Source: Bradyrhizobiaceae bacterium
GTDB lineage: Bacteria; Pseudomonadota; Alphaproteobacteria; Rhizobiales; Xanthobacteraceae
Reading direction: 5' to 3'
Assembly: GCA_947481635.1 (NCBI GenBank)
Contig: CANKHJ010000030.1
Span: forward strand, 1 to 33,991
DNA: 33,991 nucleotides
Part shown: one piece after another, positions 1 to 8,107 of the stretch
Layout of the letters: each line of letters starts with the position of its first letter
Numbering within the stretch: the first letter of the stretch is position 1
The notes under the pieces: model-generated
Told to the model about the DNA's origin: nothing
Databases searched by the model: none
What the model saw: the letters and a program-made list of their open reading frames with translations, nothing else
Translations under genes and position numbers: made by a program

Positions 1-75
1 TTCCTGTTCGGTGACGTGCTGCCCAAGGACGAGATCGACGGACACTGGCGCGCGGTCAGATCGTCGCGCGCATAG
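1..75 (+). CDS. C-terminal end of an unidentified protein (5' truncated by the window)
   Basis: Frame 1 is open from the first base to a TAG at 73-75 and encodes 24 residues beginning FLFGDVLPKDEIDGHWR. Nearly every third position is G or C, as in the real genes here, so it is probably the end of a true gene. It stops 24 bases before the first permease start and lies on the same strand, so it is likely the preceding gene of the same operon. That position is often held by the solute-binding protein of a peptide importer, but these residues do not let me confirm it and I do not recognise the family. Confidence 0.55.
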   Translation, partial: FLFGDVLPKDEIDGHWRAVRSSRA

Positions 76-99
76 TCCGGAGGCGAGAGGCGGAAGGTC

Positions 100-1017
100 A
101 TGGTGCGATTCGTCCTCCTTCGGCTTCAGGTCGCTGTCCTGGTCGCAATTACCGTTTCGATCGTCAGCTTCACGCTGTTGCGCGCGTCCGGCGATATTTC
201 CGTCGTGCTCGCAGGTGAGAATGCCTCGTCGCAGGAGGTGGCGCGGATCGCGCGCGATTACGGCCTCGATCAGCCGCTCTATATCCAGTATCTCCGGTGG
301 GTGGGTGCGGCGCTGCAAGGCGATCTCGGCCGGTCGCTGTTCACCAACGAGACCGTGTTCTCGCTGATCGTCGAACGGCTGCCGGTCACGCTGTATCTGG
401 CGGTGCCGGCCCTGTTCATCGGCCTGATGATGGCGGTGCCGCTCGGTGTCATCGCGGCGGTGCGTCAGAATACCTGGGTCGACCGGCTGGCGCTCAGCAT
501 CGCGGTTGCCGGCAGCGCGCTGCCGTCATTCTGGTTTGCGCTGCTGCTGATCTATTTCTTCGGCGTGTATCTGCGCTGGCTGCCGATCTCGGGGTCGGAC
601 ACCTGGCTGCATTTCGTGCTGCCGTGGCTGGCGGTCAGCGTCGGCATCATGCCCTCGCTGATGCGGCTGACGCGCACCGGCATGCTCGAGGTGATGTCGG
701 CCGATTACGTCAGGACCGCACGCGCGAAGGGCCTGACCGAGCGGATCGTGATGTACAAGCACGCTCTGCGCAACGCCATTCTGCCGGTGGTGTCGCTGAC
801 CGCGGTCAATCTCGGATTCCTGCTGGGCGGCTCGCTGGTGATCGAAACCGTGTTCGCGCTGAACGGCATCGGCATGCTCGCCTATCTGTCGATCCGCCGG
901 TTCGATTTTCCGGTGGTCCAGTCGATCATCGTGTTCGTGTCCTTCGCCTATATAGGTCTCACGCTGATCGCGGATGTCGTCAACGCCAAGCTCGATCCCC
1001 GGATCGGGTACAAATGA
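100..1017 (+). CDS. DppB/OppB-type ABC transporter permease (peptide/nickel family)
   Basis: This inner-membrane permease of 305 residues matches the usual DppB length. It has an N-terminal membrane segment (about 5-28), then a periplasmic stretch containing GLDQPLYIQYLRW and GDLGRSL, both typical of the family. Several further membrane segments follow. The cytoplasmic coupling loop that contacts the ATPases is at about residues 200-225 (YVRTARAKGL, then HALRNAILPV). The start has GGCGGAAGG just upstream. The second permease starts 13 bases downstream and the two ATPase genes follow, so this is a complete membrane/ATPase set. Peptides, nickel, opines and other solutes all use this family, and the substrate cannot be read from the permease. 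Confidence 0.93.
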   Translation: MVRFVLLRLQVAVLVAITVSIVSFTLLRASGDISVVLAGENASSQEVARIARDYGLDQPLYIQYLRWVGAALQGDLGRSLFTNETVFSLIVERLPVTLYLAVPALFIGLMMAVPLGVIAAVRQNTWVDRLALSIAVAGSALPSFWFALLLIYFFGVYLRWLPISGSDTWLHFVLPWLAVSVGIMPSLMRLTRTGMLEVMSADYVRTARAKGLTERIVMYKHALRNAILPVVSLTAVNLGFLLGGSLVIETVFALNGIGMLAYLSIRRFDFPVVQSIIVFVSFAYIGLTLIADVVNAKLDPRIGYK

Positions 1018-1030
1018 GCGGGAGCACGAC

Positions 1031-1945
1031 ATGACCGAACTGCGCGCGTTGCAGCCATCGCCTGCGGACGATATCGGCACCTTGCCGCCGTCTCCGGGTG
1101 AGTTGTCGTGGCGCCGCGCGAAGCGGCATCCTGGCCTGATCATCGGATTGTCGGTGGTATCCTTTGTCGTCCTGGTGGCGCTGTTCGCGCCATGGATCAC
1201 GCCGCACGATCCTTACGCGCAGGACCTCGGCAAGCGCTTGATCGAACCGGTGTGGACCCCGCTTGGCTCCTGGGACCACATCCTCGGAACCGACTCGCTC
1301 GGGCGGGACCTGCTGAGCCGCCTGATGTATGGCGCGCGTATTTCGCTCTCGATCTCGTTCGGCGCGGCGTTGATTTCGGCCGTAATCGGAACCGTGATCG
1401 GCATCATCGGCGGCTATTTCGGCGGCCGCGTCGATGCGGTGGTGACCTATCTGATCAATGTGAAGCTGTCGCTGCCGGCGCTGCTGGTCGCGGTGGCGGT
1501 GATCGCGGTGATCGGGGCGACGCCATTGATCCTGATGCTGGTCATCGGCGCCCTGGTCTGGGACCGTTATGCGGTGGTGATCCGAAGCGCAGTGCAGCAA
1601 TTGCGCAATCAGGAATTCGTGCTCGCCGCGCGCATGACCGGGGCGTCGCATCGACGTGTGCTGTTCAGCGAATTGCTGCCCAACATCACCAGCCACATCA
1701 TCGTCATCGTCAGCCTCGAGCTTGGCATCGTGATCCTGATCGAGGCCATTCTCTCGTTCCTCGGGCTGGGCATTCAGCCGCCAAATCCGTCCTGGGGCCT
1801 GCTGGTCGCGGAGGGGCGTAATTTCATGTTCCTCAAGCCATATCTCGTCATCATTCCGGGCCTGACCATCTTCTTCCTGGTGGTCGCGATCAATCTGGCA
1901 GGCGACGGCCTGCGCGACATCCTGACGCCCGAAGGGCGGAGCTGA
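1031..1945 (+). CDS. DppC/OppC-type ABC transporter permease
   Basis: This second inner-membrane permease (304 residues) pairs with the upstream DppB-type protein. It has the DppC N-terminal extension before the first membrane segment (WRRAKRHPGLIIGLSVVSF), the LGTDSLGRDLLSRLMYGAR motif typical of the family, and a coupling loop near residues 195-218 (FVLAARMTGA, then LLPNITSHI). The C-terminal signature SFLGLGIQPPNPSWG is also present. I chose the ATG at 1031 because it follows GGGAGC and begins the family-like N-terminus. An in-frame ATG at 974 would overlap the previous gene by 44 bases and add unmatched residues. The next gene begins 4 bases after the stop, consistent with one transcript. 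Confidence 0.93.
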   Translation: MTELRALQPSPADDIGTLPPSPGELSWRRAKRHPGLIIGLSVVSFVVLVALFAPWITPHDPYAQDLGKRLIEPVWTPLGSWDHILGTDSLGRDLLSRLMYGARISLSISFGAALISAVIGTVIGIIGGYFGGRVDAVVTYLINVKLSLPALLVAVAVIAVIGATPLILMLVIGALVWDRYAVVIRSAVQQLRNQEFVLAARMTGASHRRVLFSELLPNITSHIIVIVSLELGIVILIEAILSFLGLGIQPPNPSWGLLVAEGRNFMFLKPYLVIIPGLTIFFLVVAINLAGDGLRDILTPEGRS

Positions 1946-1949
1946 CGAG

Positions 1950-2978
1950 ATGAGCGATCTCGCGCAGCCATCGGCTCCCTTGCTGGACGTCAGCAATCTC
2001 GTCGTCGACATCAAGGTGTCGGCCGGGACGCTGCATGCTGTGAACGGCGTGAGCTTCTCGGTGATGCCGGGCGAGACCTATTGCATCGTCGGCGAATCCG
2101 GCTGCGGCAAGACGGTGGCGACGCTCGCGCTGATGGGCCTGTTGCCGCGCTCCGCGACCGTCCGTGCCGACCGGATCATGTTCGAAGGCCACGACCTCCA
2201 GACTTTGTCCCAGGAGCAATTGAGCGAACTGCGCGGCAACAGGATCGGGATGATCTTCCAGGATCCGATGACGTCGCTGAATCCGGTGTTCACCGTTGGC
2301 AATCAATTGATGGAGCCGTATCTGCGCCATCGCAACGCAGGACGGCGCGAGGCGCGCGAGCGCGCGGAATATCTGCTCGAACATGTCGGCATCCAGGCGC
2401 CGCGCCAGCGGCTGGCGCAATTTCCACATCAGTTGTCCGGCGGCCTGCGTCAGCGCGTCATGATCGCGATGGCGCTGATGTGCGAGCCGGCTTTGCTGAT
2501 CGCGGACGAGCCGACCACGGCGCTCGACGTCACGGTCCAGGTCCAGATCCTGAATCTGCTGGCCAAGCTGCAGCGCGAGTTCAAGACCGCGCTGATCCTG
2601 ATCACGCATGATCTCGGCGTCGTCGCGCGGCTCGCGGACCGGATGTCGGTGATGTATGCGGGCCGGATCGTCGAATCTGGCACGGCGCGCGAGATCTTCA
2701 AGGCGCCGCATCATCCCTATACGCGCGGTCTGCTCGACTGCATCCCGGTGCCGGGTGTTCATCGCCGCCTTGGTTCAATACCCGGCATCGTGCCGTCGCT
2801 GATCGGAGAATCCGAGGGCTGCCAGTTCCGCAATCGCTGTTCGCTCGCGAGCGCGACTTGCGTCCATGACGATCCGCCGTTCCGGCATTTGACGACCGGG
2901 AACGGCTACCGCTGCGTGATACCGCCCGACGCCATGGCGAATATCGCCAGGCAGGTTAACCCCGGCGGTGCGCCATGA
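1950..2978 (+). CDS. DppD/OppD-type ABC transporter ATP-binding protein
   Basis: This cytoplasmic ATPase subunit (342 residues) has an intact nucleotide-binding domain. Walker A is GESGCGKT at about residues 48-55, the signature is LSGGLRQRV near 162, Walker B is LLIADEPTTALDV near 182, and the switch histidine is in ITHDLGV near 217. The C-terminal extension carries the oligopeptide/dipeptide transporter region with paired cysteines (GCQFRNRCSLASATC). In some relatives these cysteines bind an iron-sulfur cluster. The start lies 4 bases after the DppC stop, and the end overlaps the DppF start in an ATGA. It should form the heterodimeric motor with the following ATPase. Confidence 0.94.
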   Translation: MSDLAQPSAPLLDVSNLVVDIKVSAGTLHAVNGVSFSVMPGETYCIVGESGCGKTVATLALMGLLPRSATVRADRIMFEGHDLQTLSQEQLSELRGNRIGMIFQDPMTSLNPVFTVGNQLMEPYLRHRNAGRREARERAEYLLEHVGIQAPRQRLAQFPHQLSGGLRQRVMIAMALMCEPALLIADEPTTALDVTVQVQILNLLAKLQREFKTALILITHDLGVVARLADRMSVMYAGRIVESGTAREIFKAPHHPYTRGLLDCIPVPGVHRRLGSIPGIVPSLIGESEGCQFRNRCSLASATCVHDDPPFRHLTTGNGYRCVIPPDAMANIARQVNPGGAP

Positions 2979-3943
2979 GCGATGAGGTGGTCCTGAGCTG
3001 CGACAACGTCTCGCGCACATTCGTCGTCGGCGCGGGGTTCATGAATCGCGGGCGCGCCTTCAAGGCGGTCGATCGGGTGTCGCTGAGCATCCGGCGCGGC
3101 GAGACGCTGGCCATCGTCGGGGAATCCGGCAGCGGCAAGACCACGCTGGCGCGCATGCTGCTGGGCGTGCTGCCGCCCTCCGAAGGGACGATAGCGATCG
3201 GCGGTAAGCCGATCGATGGCTACGACCGGCTCAGCCTCGCGCGCGTGGTCCAGCCGATTTTCCAGGACCCATATTCGTCGCTCAATCCGCGCAAGACCGT
3301 CGAGCAGATCATCGAGGCGCCGCTCATCGTTCACGGTACGGCCGCGGCCGATCGGACCGCGCGCGTGCGCAGGATGATGGATAGCGTCGGGCTGTCGTTG
3401 CGCCTGATCCATTCCTATGGAAATCAACTATCCGGCGGTCAGCGCCAGCGTGTCGCGATTGCCCGCGCCCTGGTCATGCAGCCGGCGATCGTCGTCTGCG
3501 ATGAGCCGACCTCGGCGCTCGATGTTTCGGTCCAGGCGCAGATCCTCAATCTGCTGGTCGACCTGCGGCAGGAGTTCAACCTGACCTATGTGTTCATCAG
3601 CCACGATCTCGGCGTGGTGGATTATATCGCCGCCGACATAGCCGTGATGTATCTCGGGCAGGTGATCGAATACGGCAAGGCGGCCAACGTGCTGCGCCAT
3701 CCGCAGCATCCTTATACCAAGGTCCTGCTTGGATCGGTGTTGTCGCCCGATCCGGATCAAGGCCTGCCGGATGTGCAGATGAAGGGCGGGTTTCCCGACA
3801 TCATCAATCCTCCCTCCGGCTGCCGCTTCCATCCGCGCTGCCCGTCGAGCCTTCCGCTCTGCGCAGTCGAAGAGCCTGCCGCGCGCGTGACCGCTAATGG
3901 CATGGCGAAATGCGTGCTGGTGGCGTCGGGGTCGCACGCTTAA
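2975..3943 (+). CDS. DppF/OppF-type ABC transporter ATP-binding protein
   Basis: This is the second ATPase subunit of the importer, 322 residues. Walker A is GESGSGKT at about 49-56, the signature is LSGGQRQRV near 152, Walker B is VVCDEPTSALDV near 172 and the H-loop is ISHDLGV near 209. The C-terminal oligopeptide-transporter extension ends in a cysteine-containing GCRFHPRCPSSLPLC segment. The start codon overlaps the DppD stop, implying translational coupling. The alpha/beta hydrolase gene begins 31 bases after the stop on the same strand and may process what this transporter brings in. That functional link is inferred from position only. Confidence 0.94.
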   Translation: MSDEVVLSCDNVSRTFVVGAGFMNRGRAFKAVDRVSLSIRRGETLAIVGESGSGKTTLARMLLGVLPPSEGTIAIGGKPIDGYDRLSLARVVQPIFQDPYSSLNPRKTVEQIIEAPLIVHGTAAADRTARVRRMMDSVGLSLRLIHSYGNQLSGGQRQRVAIARALVMQPAIVVCDEPTSALDVSVQAQILNLLVDLRQEFNLTYVFISHDLGVVDYIAADIAVMYLGQVIEYGKAANVLRHPQHPYTKVLLGSVLSPDPDQGLPDVQMKGGFPDIINPPSGCRFHPRCPSSLPLCAVEEPAARVTANGMAKCVLVASGSHA

Positions 3944-3974
3944 ACTGATCCGCTTCAAACAGAGAGTATCGCAA

Positions 3975-4757
3975 ATGCCGCTACAGCCTCATGTCGTGAC
4001 CGGAACCGGGGATACGACCGTCTATTTGTTTCACGGCATTTATGGCGGCAAGGAATATTGGCGATTTGTGACCGAGCGCCTGGTGGCGCAGGGCTATCGC
4101 GTGATCGCCTGGGACGCGCCGGGCTATGGCAGTTCGCCGCTGCCGGACCCGTTTTCGTTCTACGTCGTGGCGGAGGCTGCCGCTGAACTGGTGCGCGCGA
4201 CCGCCAGCAAGCGCAACATCCTCTTCGGGCACAGCATGGGCGGCCAGATCACGCCGCGCATCCTGATGAAGCTCGGCGACATGGTCAGCGCCGCGATCAT
4301 CACCGCCACGATCGGTTATTTCGGCAACCGGACCGCCGCGGAGCAGGAGGAATTCGTCAGGACACGCACCGCGCCGCCGCCCGCCAATCTGGCGCCGGAG
4401 GAAGCCATCAAGCTGGTGGTGAATTCCATGTTCGGCGCCGGTGCAAGCGGCGAGGAAGTCGAACTGGTGCGTCAGGTCGCGGCGCGAACACCGCCCAAGA
4501 CCGTGAAGGCGGCGGTGGCGGCGATCCAGGCTTACACCACCGCAGAGGCGGTCGAAGCCATCAAGGCGATTTCGGTGCCGACGCTGCTGGTGGCCGGCGA
4601 GGTCGATCAGACCGGCCACGTTCCGGGCATGCGCAGGGTCGCCGATATGATTTCCGGTTCCACGTTCGGGGTGGTCCCGCGCTCGGGGCATTATCCATGG
4701 GCGGAATGCCCGGCGGAATTCAATCAGATCCTGACGGCGTTCCTGCAGCGACTTTAG
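3975..4757 (+). CDS. alpha/beta hydrolase (putative esterase/amidase)
   Basis: This protein of 260 residues has a complete alpha/beta-hydrolase active site. The oxyanion motif is FHG near 19-21, the nucleophile elbow is GHSMGG with Ser87, the probable acid is Asp211 in VAGEVDQTG, and the catalytic His239 is in SGHYPW close to the C-terminus. No signal peptide is visible, so it should be cytoplasmic. I took the ATG at 3975, preceded by AGAGAG. An in-frame ATG at 3897 would lie inside the preceding ATPase gene and adds a basic tail unlike the family. Its position after the peptide-type importer suggests it hydrolyses an imported ester, amide or lactone, but the substrate is unknown. It converges with the next gene, 13 bases away. 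Confidence 0.88.
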   Translation: MPLQPHVVTGTGDTTVYLFHGIYGGKEYWRFVTERLVAQGYRVIAWDAPGYGSSPLPDPFSFYVVAEAAAELVRATASKRNILFGHSMGGQITPRILMKLGDMVSAAIITATIGYFGNRTAAEQEEFVRTRTAPPPANLAPEEAIKLVVNSMFGAGASGEEVELVRQVAARTPPKTVKAAVAAIQAYTTAEAVEAIKAISVPTLLVAGEVDQTGHVPGMRRVADMISGSTFGVVPRSGHYPWAECPAEFNQILTAFLQRL

Positions 4758-4770
4758 CAGGTCGCGTCGG

Positions 4771-5412
4771 TCACACCGCTTCGCCAGTCGGGAAGATGCC
4801 TGACATCACGACGAATCCCGGCACGCGTTTGACGCGGTCGGTCCAGCGGCGGATCGCGGGATAGGGGAGGCGCGGAATGCCGCCTTCCTCCGAGAGCATC
4901 ACGTAGGGAAAGCACGCGATGTCGGCGATGGTCGGGTGGTCGCGGGTGCAGATCCACTGGTCGCCAGTCTGCTCGGCGAACCAGAAATGTTCGTCGAGGA
5001 TACGGAACAGCGCATGCGCGCCGGCGCGTGCCTTGTCGATGTCGAGTTCATAGAACACGCCGTCATGCAGCCGCGCCGCGGACGCGGTGGCGGTGATCTG
5101 GTCCGCGAAGGCGAGCCACATCGCTATGCGCCCGAGCAGCGCGGCGTCCTCGCGCGGATACCAGCGTCCGGACGGATCATATTTGCTTGCGAGATAGACC
5201 AGGATCGCCTGCGCATCGCGCAGGATCAGCCCGCCGTCGTCGAGCACCGGCACCTGTCCGAGCGGATTGAGTCTGAGGAAGGCCTCGCTTTTATGCTCGC
5301 GCCCCGGATAGAAATCGACCGGGCGAGGCGTGAACTTGACGCCGAGGATGCTCATCAGCAGGCGCAACTTGTAGCAATTGCCGCTGAGCTCGTAGTCGTA
5401 GAGCGTGATCAT
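4771..5412 (-). CDS. glutathione S-transferase family protein
   Basis: This protein of 213 residues has the usual GST length and two-domain plan. The N-terminal thioredoxin-like domain begins MITLYDYELSGNCYKLRL and includes the cis-proline glutathione site (LGQVPVLDDG) and the region RDAQAILVYLA, where many family members have ESxAI. The helical C-terminal domain includes HPTIADIACFPYV, the N-capping segment typical of GSTs. Ser10 or Tyr7 could be the thiolate-activating residue. The ATG overlaps the stop of the upstream Rieske gene in an ATGA (5409-5412), so the two are translationally coupled. This makes it the last gene of the oxygenase operon. A role in handling a reactive oxygenase product is plausible but inferred. 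Confidence 0.9.
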   Translation of the reverse strand: MITLYDYELSGNCYKLRLLMSILGVKFTPRPVDFYPGREHKSEAFLRLNPLGQVPVLDDGGLILRDAQAILVYLASKYDPSGRWYPREDAALLGRIAMWLAFADQITATASAARLHDGVFYELDIDKARAGAHALFRILDEHFWFAEQTGDQWICTRDHPTIADIACFPYVMLSEEGGIPRLPYPAIRRWTDRVKRVPGFVVMSGIFPTGEAV

Positions 5413-6179
5413 GACGCGACGCAATAGGCGAGACGGGTGTCGGCGACCTGGCGGCGATAGAGATCGACCGTGGTGGCCGTGCTCGCATCGAACAAGCGTC
5501 CCGTGCCGGCGCGTTCGATCGCGTCGCGCAAGGCCGAGAGCCTTTCGTTATGCTGGCGCAGTACGGGGAGACGCGCGTCGCCGGATGGTGCAGGCGTGAG
5601 CGCCGCGTGGATGATGCAACGGCCCTGACTCACCGGTTGCAGCAGGGTGACGATAGTGTCGCCGGTCTCGATCGTGAAAGGATCGCGGATGGTCGCGCCT
5701 GCGATGCCAGCCAGCGCCGCGCCGACCACCGGCGCGGCGGCCTCGACGAAGATGCTGCGCAACGTCAGCGGTGCATCGCCCGCGAGAGTCGCGATCTCAG
5801 GTATCTCGCCCTCGCTGCCGAGCGATACCCAGACGAAGTTGTAGCGTTCGGCGCAGCGATAGGCCTTGGCGCGGATCGCGGGGGAGGGTGTCTGGCCGGG
5901 ATGTGCCGGAATCACCGAGCATTGTCCGGTGCCGCTCAGGTAGCGCCAGCCGTGATAGCGGCAGCGCAACTCGGCGCCGAGATTGTCGCCGATGGTCAGG
6001 CGCACGCCGCGATGCGCGCAGCGGTTTTCCCACGCGTTGATGCGGCCCTCGTCATCGCGCCACACCGCCAGTTCCTCGCCGAGCAACTTAGCGTGGAATA
6101 CATGGCGCTTCTCGACTTCTTCGCTACGCGCGATCGGAAACCAGCGCGGAACCAGGTCAGGATCGTTGCAATCATGCAT
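5409..6179 (-). CDS. Rieske [2Fe-2S] protein with a catalytic-like domain lacking iron ligands
   Basis: This protein has 256 residues. The N-terminal half is a normal Rieske domain: Cys54-x-His56, then Cys73-x2-His76 (CRYHGW), with 16 residues between the pairs. The C-terminal half resembles a shortened ring-hydroxylase catalytic domain, but the iron motif N-x2-D-x2-H-x4-H is absent. At the expected place it reads VVGAALAGIAGATIRDPF, with no His ligand. It can therefore carry electrons but should not bind the mononuclear iron. I chose the ATG at 6179; the frame stays open further upstream but that part is the shadow of the previous gene. The stop overlaps the GST start, and the complementary catalytic gene ends 20 bases upstream. 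Likely role: electron-donating partner subunit of that protein. Confidence 0.85.
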   Translation of the reverse strand: MHDCNDPDLVPRWFPIARSEEVEKRHVFHAKLLGEELAVWRDDEGRINAWENRCAHRGVRLTIGDNLGAELRCRYHGWRYLSGTGQCSVIPAHPGQTPSPAIRAKAYRCAERYNFVWVSLGSEGEIPEIATLAGDAPLTLRSIFVEAAAPVVGAALAGIAGATIRDPFTIETGDTIVTLLQPVSQGRCIIHAALTPAPSGDARLPVLRQHNERLSALRDAIERAGTGRLFDASTATTVDLYRRQVADTRLAYCVAS

Positions 6180-6199
6180 CGGAATATCCCCCGGCCGCG

Positions 6200-7066
6200 T
6201 CAGGCGCTTGCCGCGACGGTGCCGTAGCGCACGCCGCGCTGGCGCAGCCAGCGCCGATAGGTGATCGAGGAGGCGTCGGACTTGGCCGGCATCTCGGCGC
6301 GGGGGTCGAGTGGCAGCTTCAGCGGTATTTGATTTTCGAGGATCGGCTTGTCTTGCGCGAAGATGGTCTGCTGGAAGGCGCGGATGGTGGTGTCGCTGCT
6401 GGCGTCGTCGATCAGACTGAGCAGCATGTTGGCCTTCACGTGCTCCTCGTCGACCGGCTGCAGGAACAGCCCGATCACATCCATGCGCGCGGCGTCGATC
6501 GCATTCGCCTTGTAGAGCACGGCGCAATAGGGATGCGGCACGCGGTAGATATATTCGACCTCGTAGCCTTGCTCGGCCACGGACGAGGCACGCGGCTGAT
6601 AGAAGCGGCAACGTCGCGCCAACACTTCGTGGCCGTCATTGGTGACCTGGACGTCGTATTCCTTCACCTCGGTATGCGGTTCGACCCCGAGATAATCGGT
6701 ATGCACGAACGGGAAGTGACCCATGTCGAGAAAATTCTCGATCGCGCGGGGCGCCGAAACATGCACGCCGAAGGTCGCGGCGTTGAGATTGCGGCGGTCC
6801 GGCTCGTCGAATTCAGGGATAGCGAAGAGCGGGCGTGCCGGCGTGCCGAGGCTCGCCCAGAGATAACCGTAGCGCTGCTGCGACTGCAGCGTCGCACCAT
6901 CCTTCCCCAGCACGTCGAATGTGTTGCCGGCCTTGCGCCGGATACTCACCTTCTCTCCGAGCAGCCGCGTGTCCCAGTCTGGCCGCGCCGAGAGATCCTC
7001 AAGTGCGCCGAGCACATGCCATTCGTCGCGCACCACCTGGTCATGGCTGGGGTCTGAGGAATTCAT
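6200..7066 (-). CDS. Rieske-type oxygenase catalytic subunit lacking the Rieske cluster ligands
   Basis: This protein of 288 residues is related to the VanA-like ring-hydroxylating/demethylating oxygenases. The mononuclear-iron motif is intact: Asn111-x2-Asp114-x2-His117-x4-His122 (ENFLDMGHFPFVH). A probable third ligand is Asp239 in FAQDKPILENQ. The N-terminal part keeps the outer strands of a Rieske fold (WHVLGALEDL, RLLGEKVSIRR, YGYLWASLG), but the two cluster-binding loops with their Cys and His residues are missing, about 30-35 residues short. It should therefore need electrons from another subunit, most simply the Rieske protein encoded 20 bases downstream. The C-terminus ends in SSITYRRWLRQRGVRYG, which recurs in a fragment just upstream. 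The ATG at 7066 begins MNSSDPSHDQ. The substrate is unknown. Confidence 0.85.
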   Translation of the reverse strand: MNSSDPSHDQVVRDEWHVLGALEDLSARPDWDTRLLGEKVSIRRKAGNTFDVLGKDGATLQSQQRYGYLWASLGTPARPLFAIPEFDEPDRRNLNAATFGVHVSAPRAIENFLDMGHFPFVHTDYLGVEPHTEVKEYDVQVTNDGHEVLARRCRFYQPRASSVAEQGYEVEYIYRVPHPYCAVLYKANAIDAARMDVIGLFLQPVDEEHVKANMLLSLIDDASSDTTIRAFQQTIFAQDKPILENQIPLKLPLDPRAEMPAKSDASSITYRRWLRQRGVRYGTVAASA

Positions 7067-7076
7067 CAGGCGTATC

Positions 7077-7166
7077 CTATCCGTCGGCCGGGATGGCACC
7101 GTAGCGCACACCGCGGCGGCGGAGCCAGCGCCGATACGCCACTGACGATGCGTCGGCTATGGCCGG
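7077..7166 (-). pseudogene. 3' remnant of a second Rieske-oxygenase catalytic gene
   Basis: Between the LysR stop and the catalytic-subunit start, an open stretch of about 29 codons ending in TAG (7077-7079) encodes PAIADASSVAYRRWLRRR and then GVRYGAIPADG. This closely matches the C-terminus of the adjacent intact gene (PAKSDASSITYRRWLRQR, then GVRYGTVAASA). The nucleotide sequence at 7094-7166 also resembles 6214-6290. The remnant has no start codon or ribosome-binding site of its own, and its left edge runs straight into the LysR 3' end. I read it as the tail of a tandem paralogue whose body was deleted. The 5' boundary is approximate. Confidence 0.75.
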
Positions 7167-7180
7167 CGCTTTTTTATGCG

Positions 7181-8107
7181 TTAGACCGATTGATACGCAG
7201 CGCGTAACCGCCGCACCACCAGATTCAAGAACCGGCGCGCGGCCAGCGAGAGCGTTCCGGCACTGGGATAGACGGCGTAGAACGTGACCGGCGCTGGGGT
7301 CCAATCGTTCAGCACCCTGACCAGCCGGCCGCTGCGAAAATCGCCGGTGCAGATCGCGGTCGGCAATGCGGCAATTCCCAATCCCGACCGAACCGCCTGA
7401 CGCAACGCCGAAAGCTGGGTCGTGGTGAAACGCGGCGTGAACCGGTGCAGCGCTGCCTCCCGGCCGCGCTTCAAGCGCCAGACCCATTCGCTGGCCGGAG
7501 AGCCGAGGCCGAGGCATTCGAACGACTTCAGGGCCTGCGGGTCTCGCAATGATCTGCCGTCGAGAAATTGGGGACTGGCGGCCAGGACATATTCGTTGGT
7601 GAAGATCCGGCGCGCGATCACATCGGAATTCGGCAACGGCTCGAAGGTCGGATAGATGATCAGGTCGGCGGAGGCCGGACGCGGGTCGAACACCGTCATG
7701 CCGGCGTCGAGATGAAGCCGCACATGCGGTTCGGCGATCACGAATTCCGCCGCAAGCTGATCGATCAGCATTTCTCCGATCAGCGGCGGGCAGATGACAT
7801 GCAAGGATCCGGTGGGCGTGCCGCGCTGGCGATCCGCCATCGCGAAAACCTTTTCTGCCTCGATCACGACTCGGGCGCATTGCTGATAGCAATCCTTGCC
7901 GAAGCTGGTGAGGACGTAATGCTGGCGGCCGCGATGAAACAGCGGCGTCCCAAGCCGCGTCTCCAATTCGAGAATGCGGCGCGCGACCGTCGATTTGGGC
8001 ATGCCGAGATGCCTGCCGGCCGCGGATGCGCTGCCGTGGTCGACGGTGGCTTTGAACACGGTCATGTCGTCCAGTCCGTCCACGGCGATGTCCCATAATC
8101 TGGTCAA
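7181..8107 (-). CDS. LysR-family transcriptional regulator
   Basis: This protein of 308 residues has the standard LysR length. A winged helix-turn-helix lies near residues 14-70 (DDMTVFKATVDHGSASAAGR, then KSTVARRILELE and GTPLFHRG). An inducer-binding domain follows, with LHVICPPLIGEMLIDQL and the GLGIAALP motif. The subgroup resembles regulators beside oxidoreductase and efflux genes. The 8107 ATG is used here, but GTG at 8083 (VDGLDDMTVF) fits the family N-terminus better and has GGGAC upstream. It is transcribed away from the esterase/MFS pair and toward the split oxygenase operon, so either could be its target. Divergent LysR regulators commonly control the neighbouring opposite-strand operon. 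Confidence 0.9.
   Translation of the reverse strand: MTRLWDIAVDGLDDMTVFKATVDHGSASAAGRHLGMPKSTVARRILELETRLGTPLFHRGRQHYVLTSFGKDCYQQCARVVIEAEKVFAMADRQRGTPTGSLHVICPPLIGEMLIDQLAAEFVIAEPHVRLHLDAGMTVFDPRPASADLIIYPTFEPLPNSDVIARRIFTNEYVLAASPQFLDGRSLRDPQALKSFECLGLGSPASEWVWRLKRGREAALHRFTPRFTTTQLSALRQAVRSGLGIAALPTAICTGDFRSGRLVRVLNDWTPAPVTFYAVYPSAGTLSLAARRFLNLVVRRLRAAYQSV

Noticed and set aside
6180-6611. N-terminal extension of the Rieske protein frame beyond ATG 6179
   Set aside because: The added residues are Arg/Ala-rich and lie within the 3' part of the catalytic-subunit gene in another frame; family similarity begins at MHDCNDPDLV.
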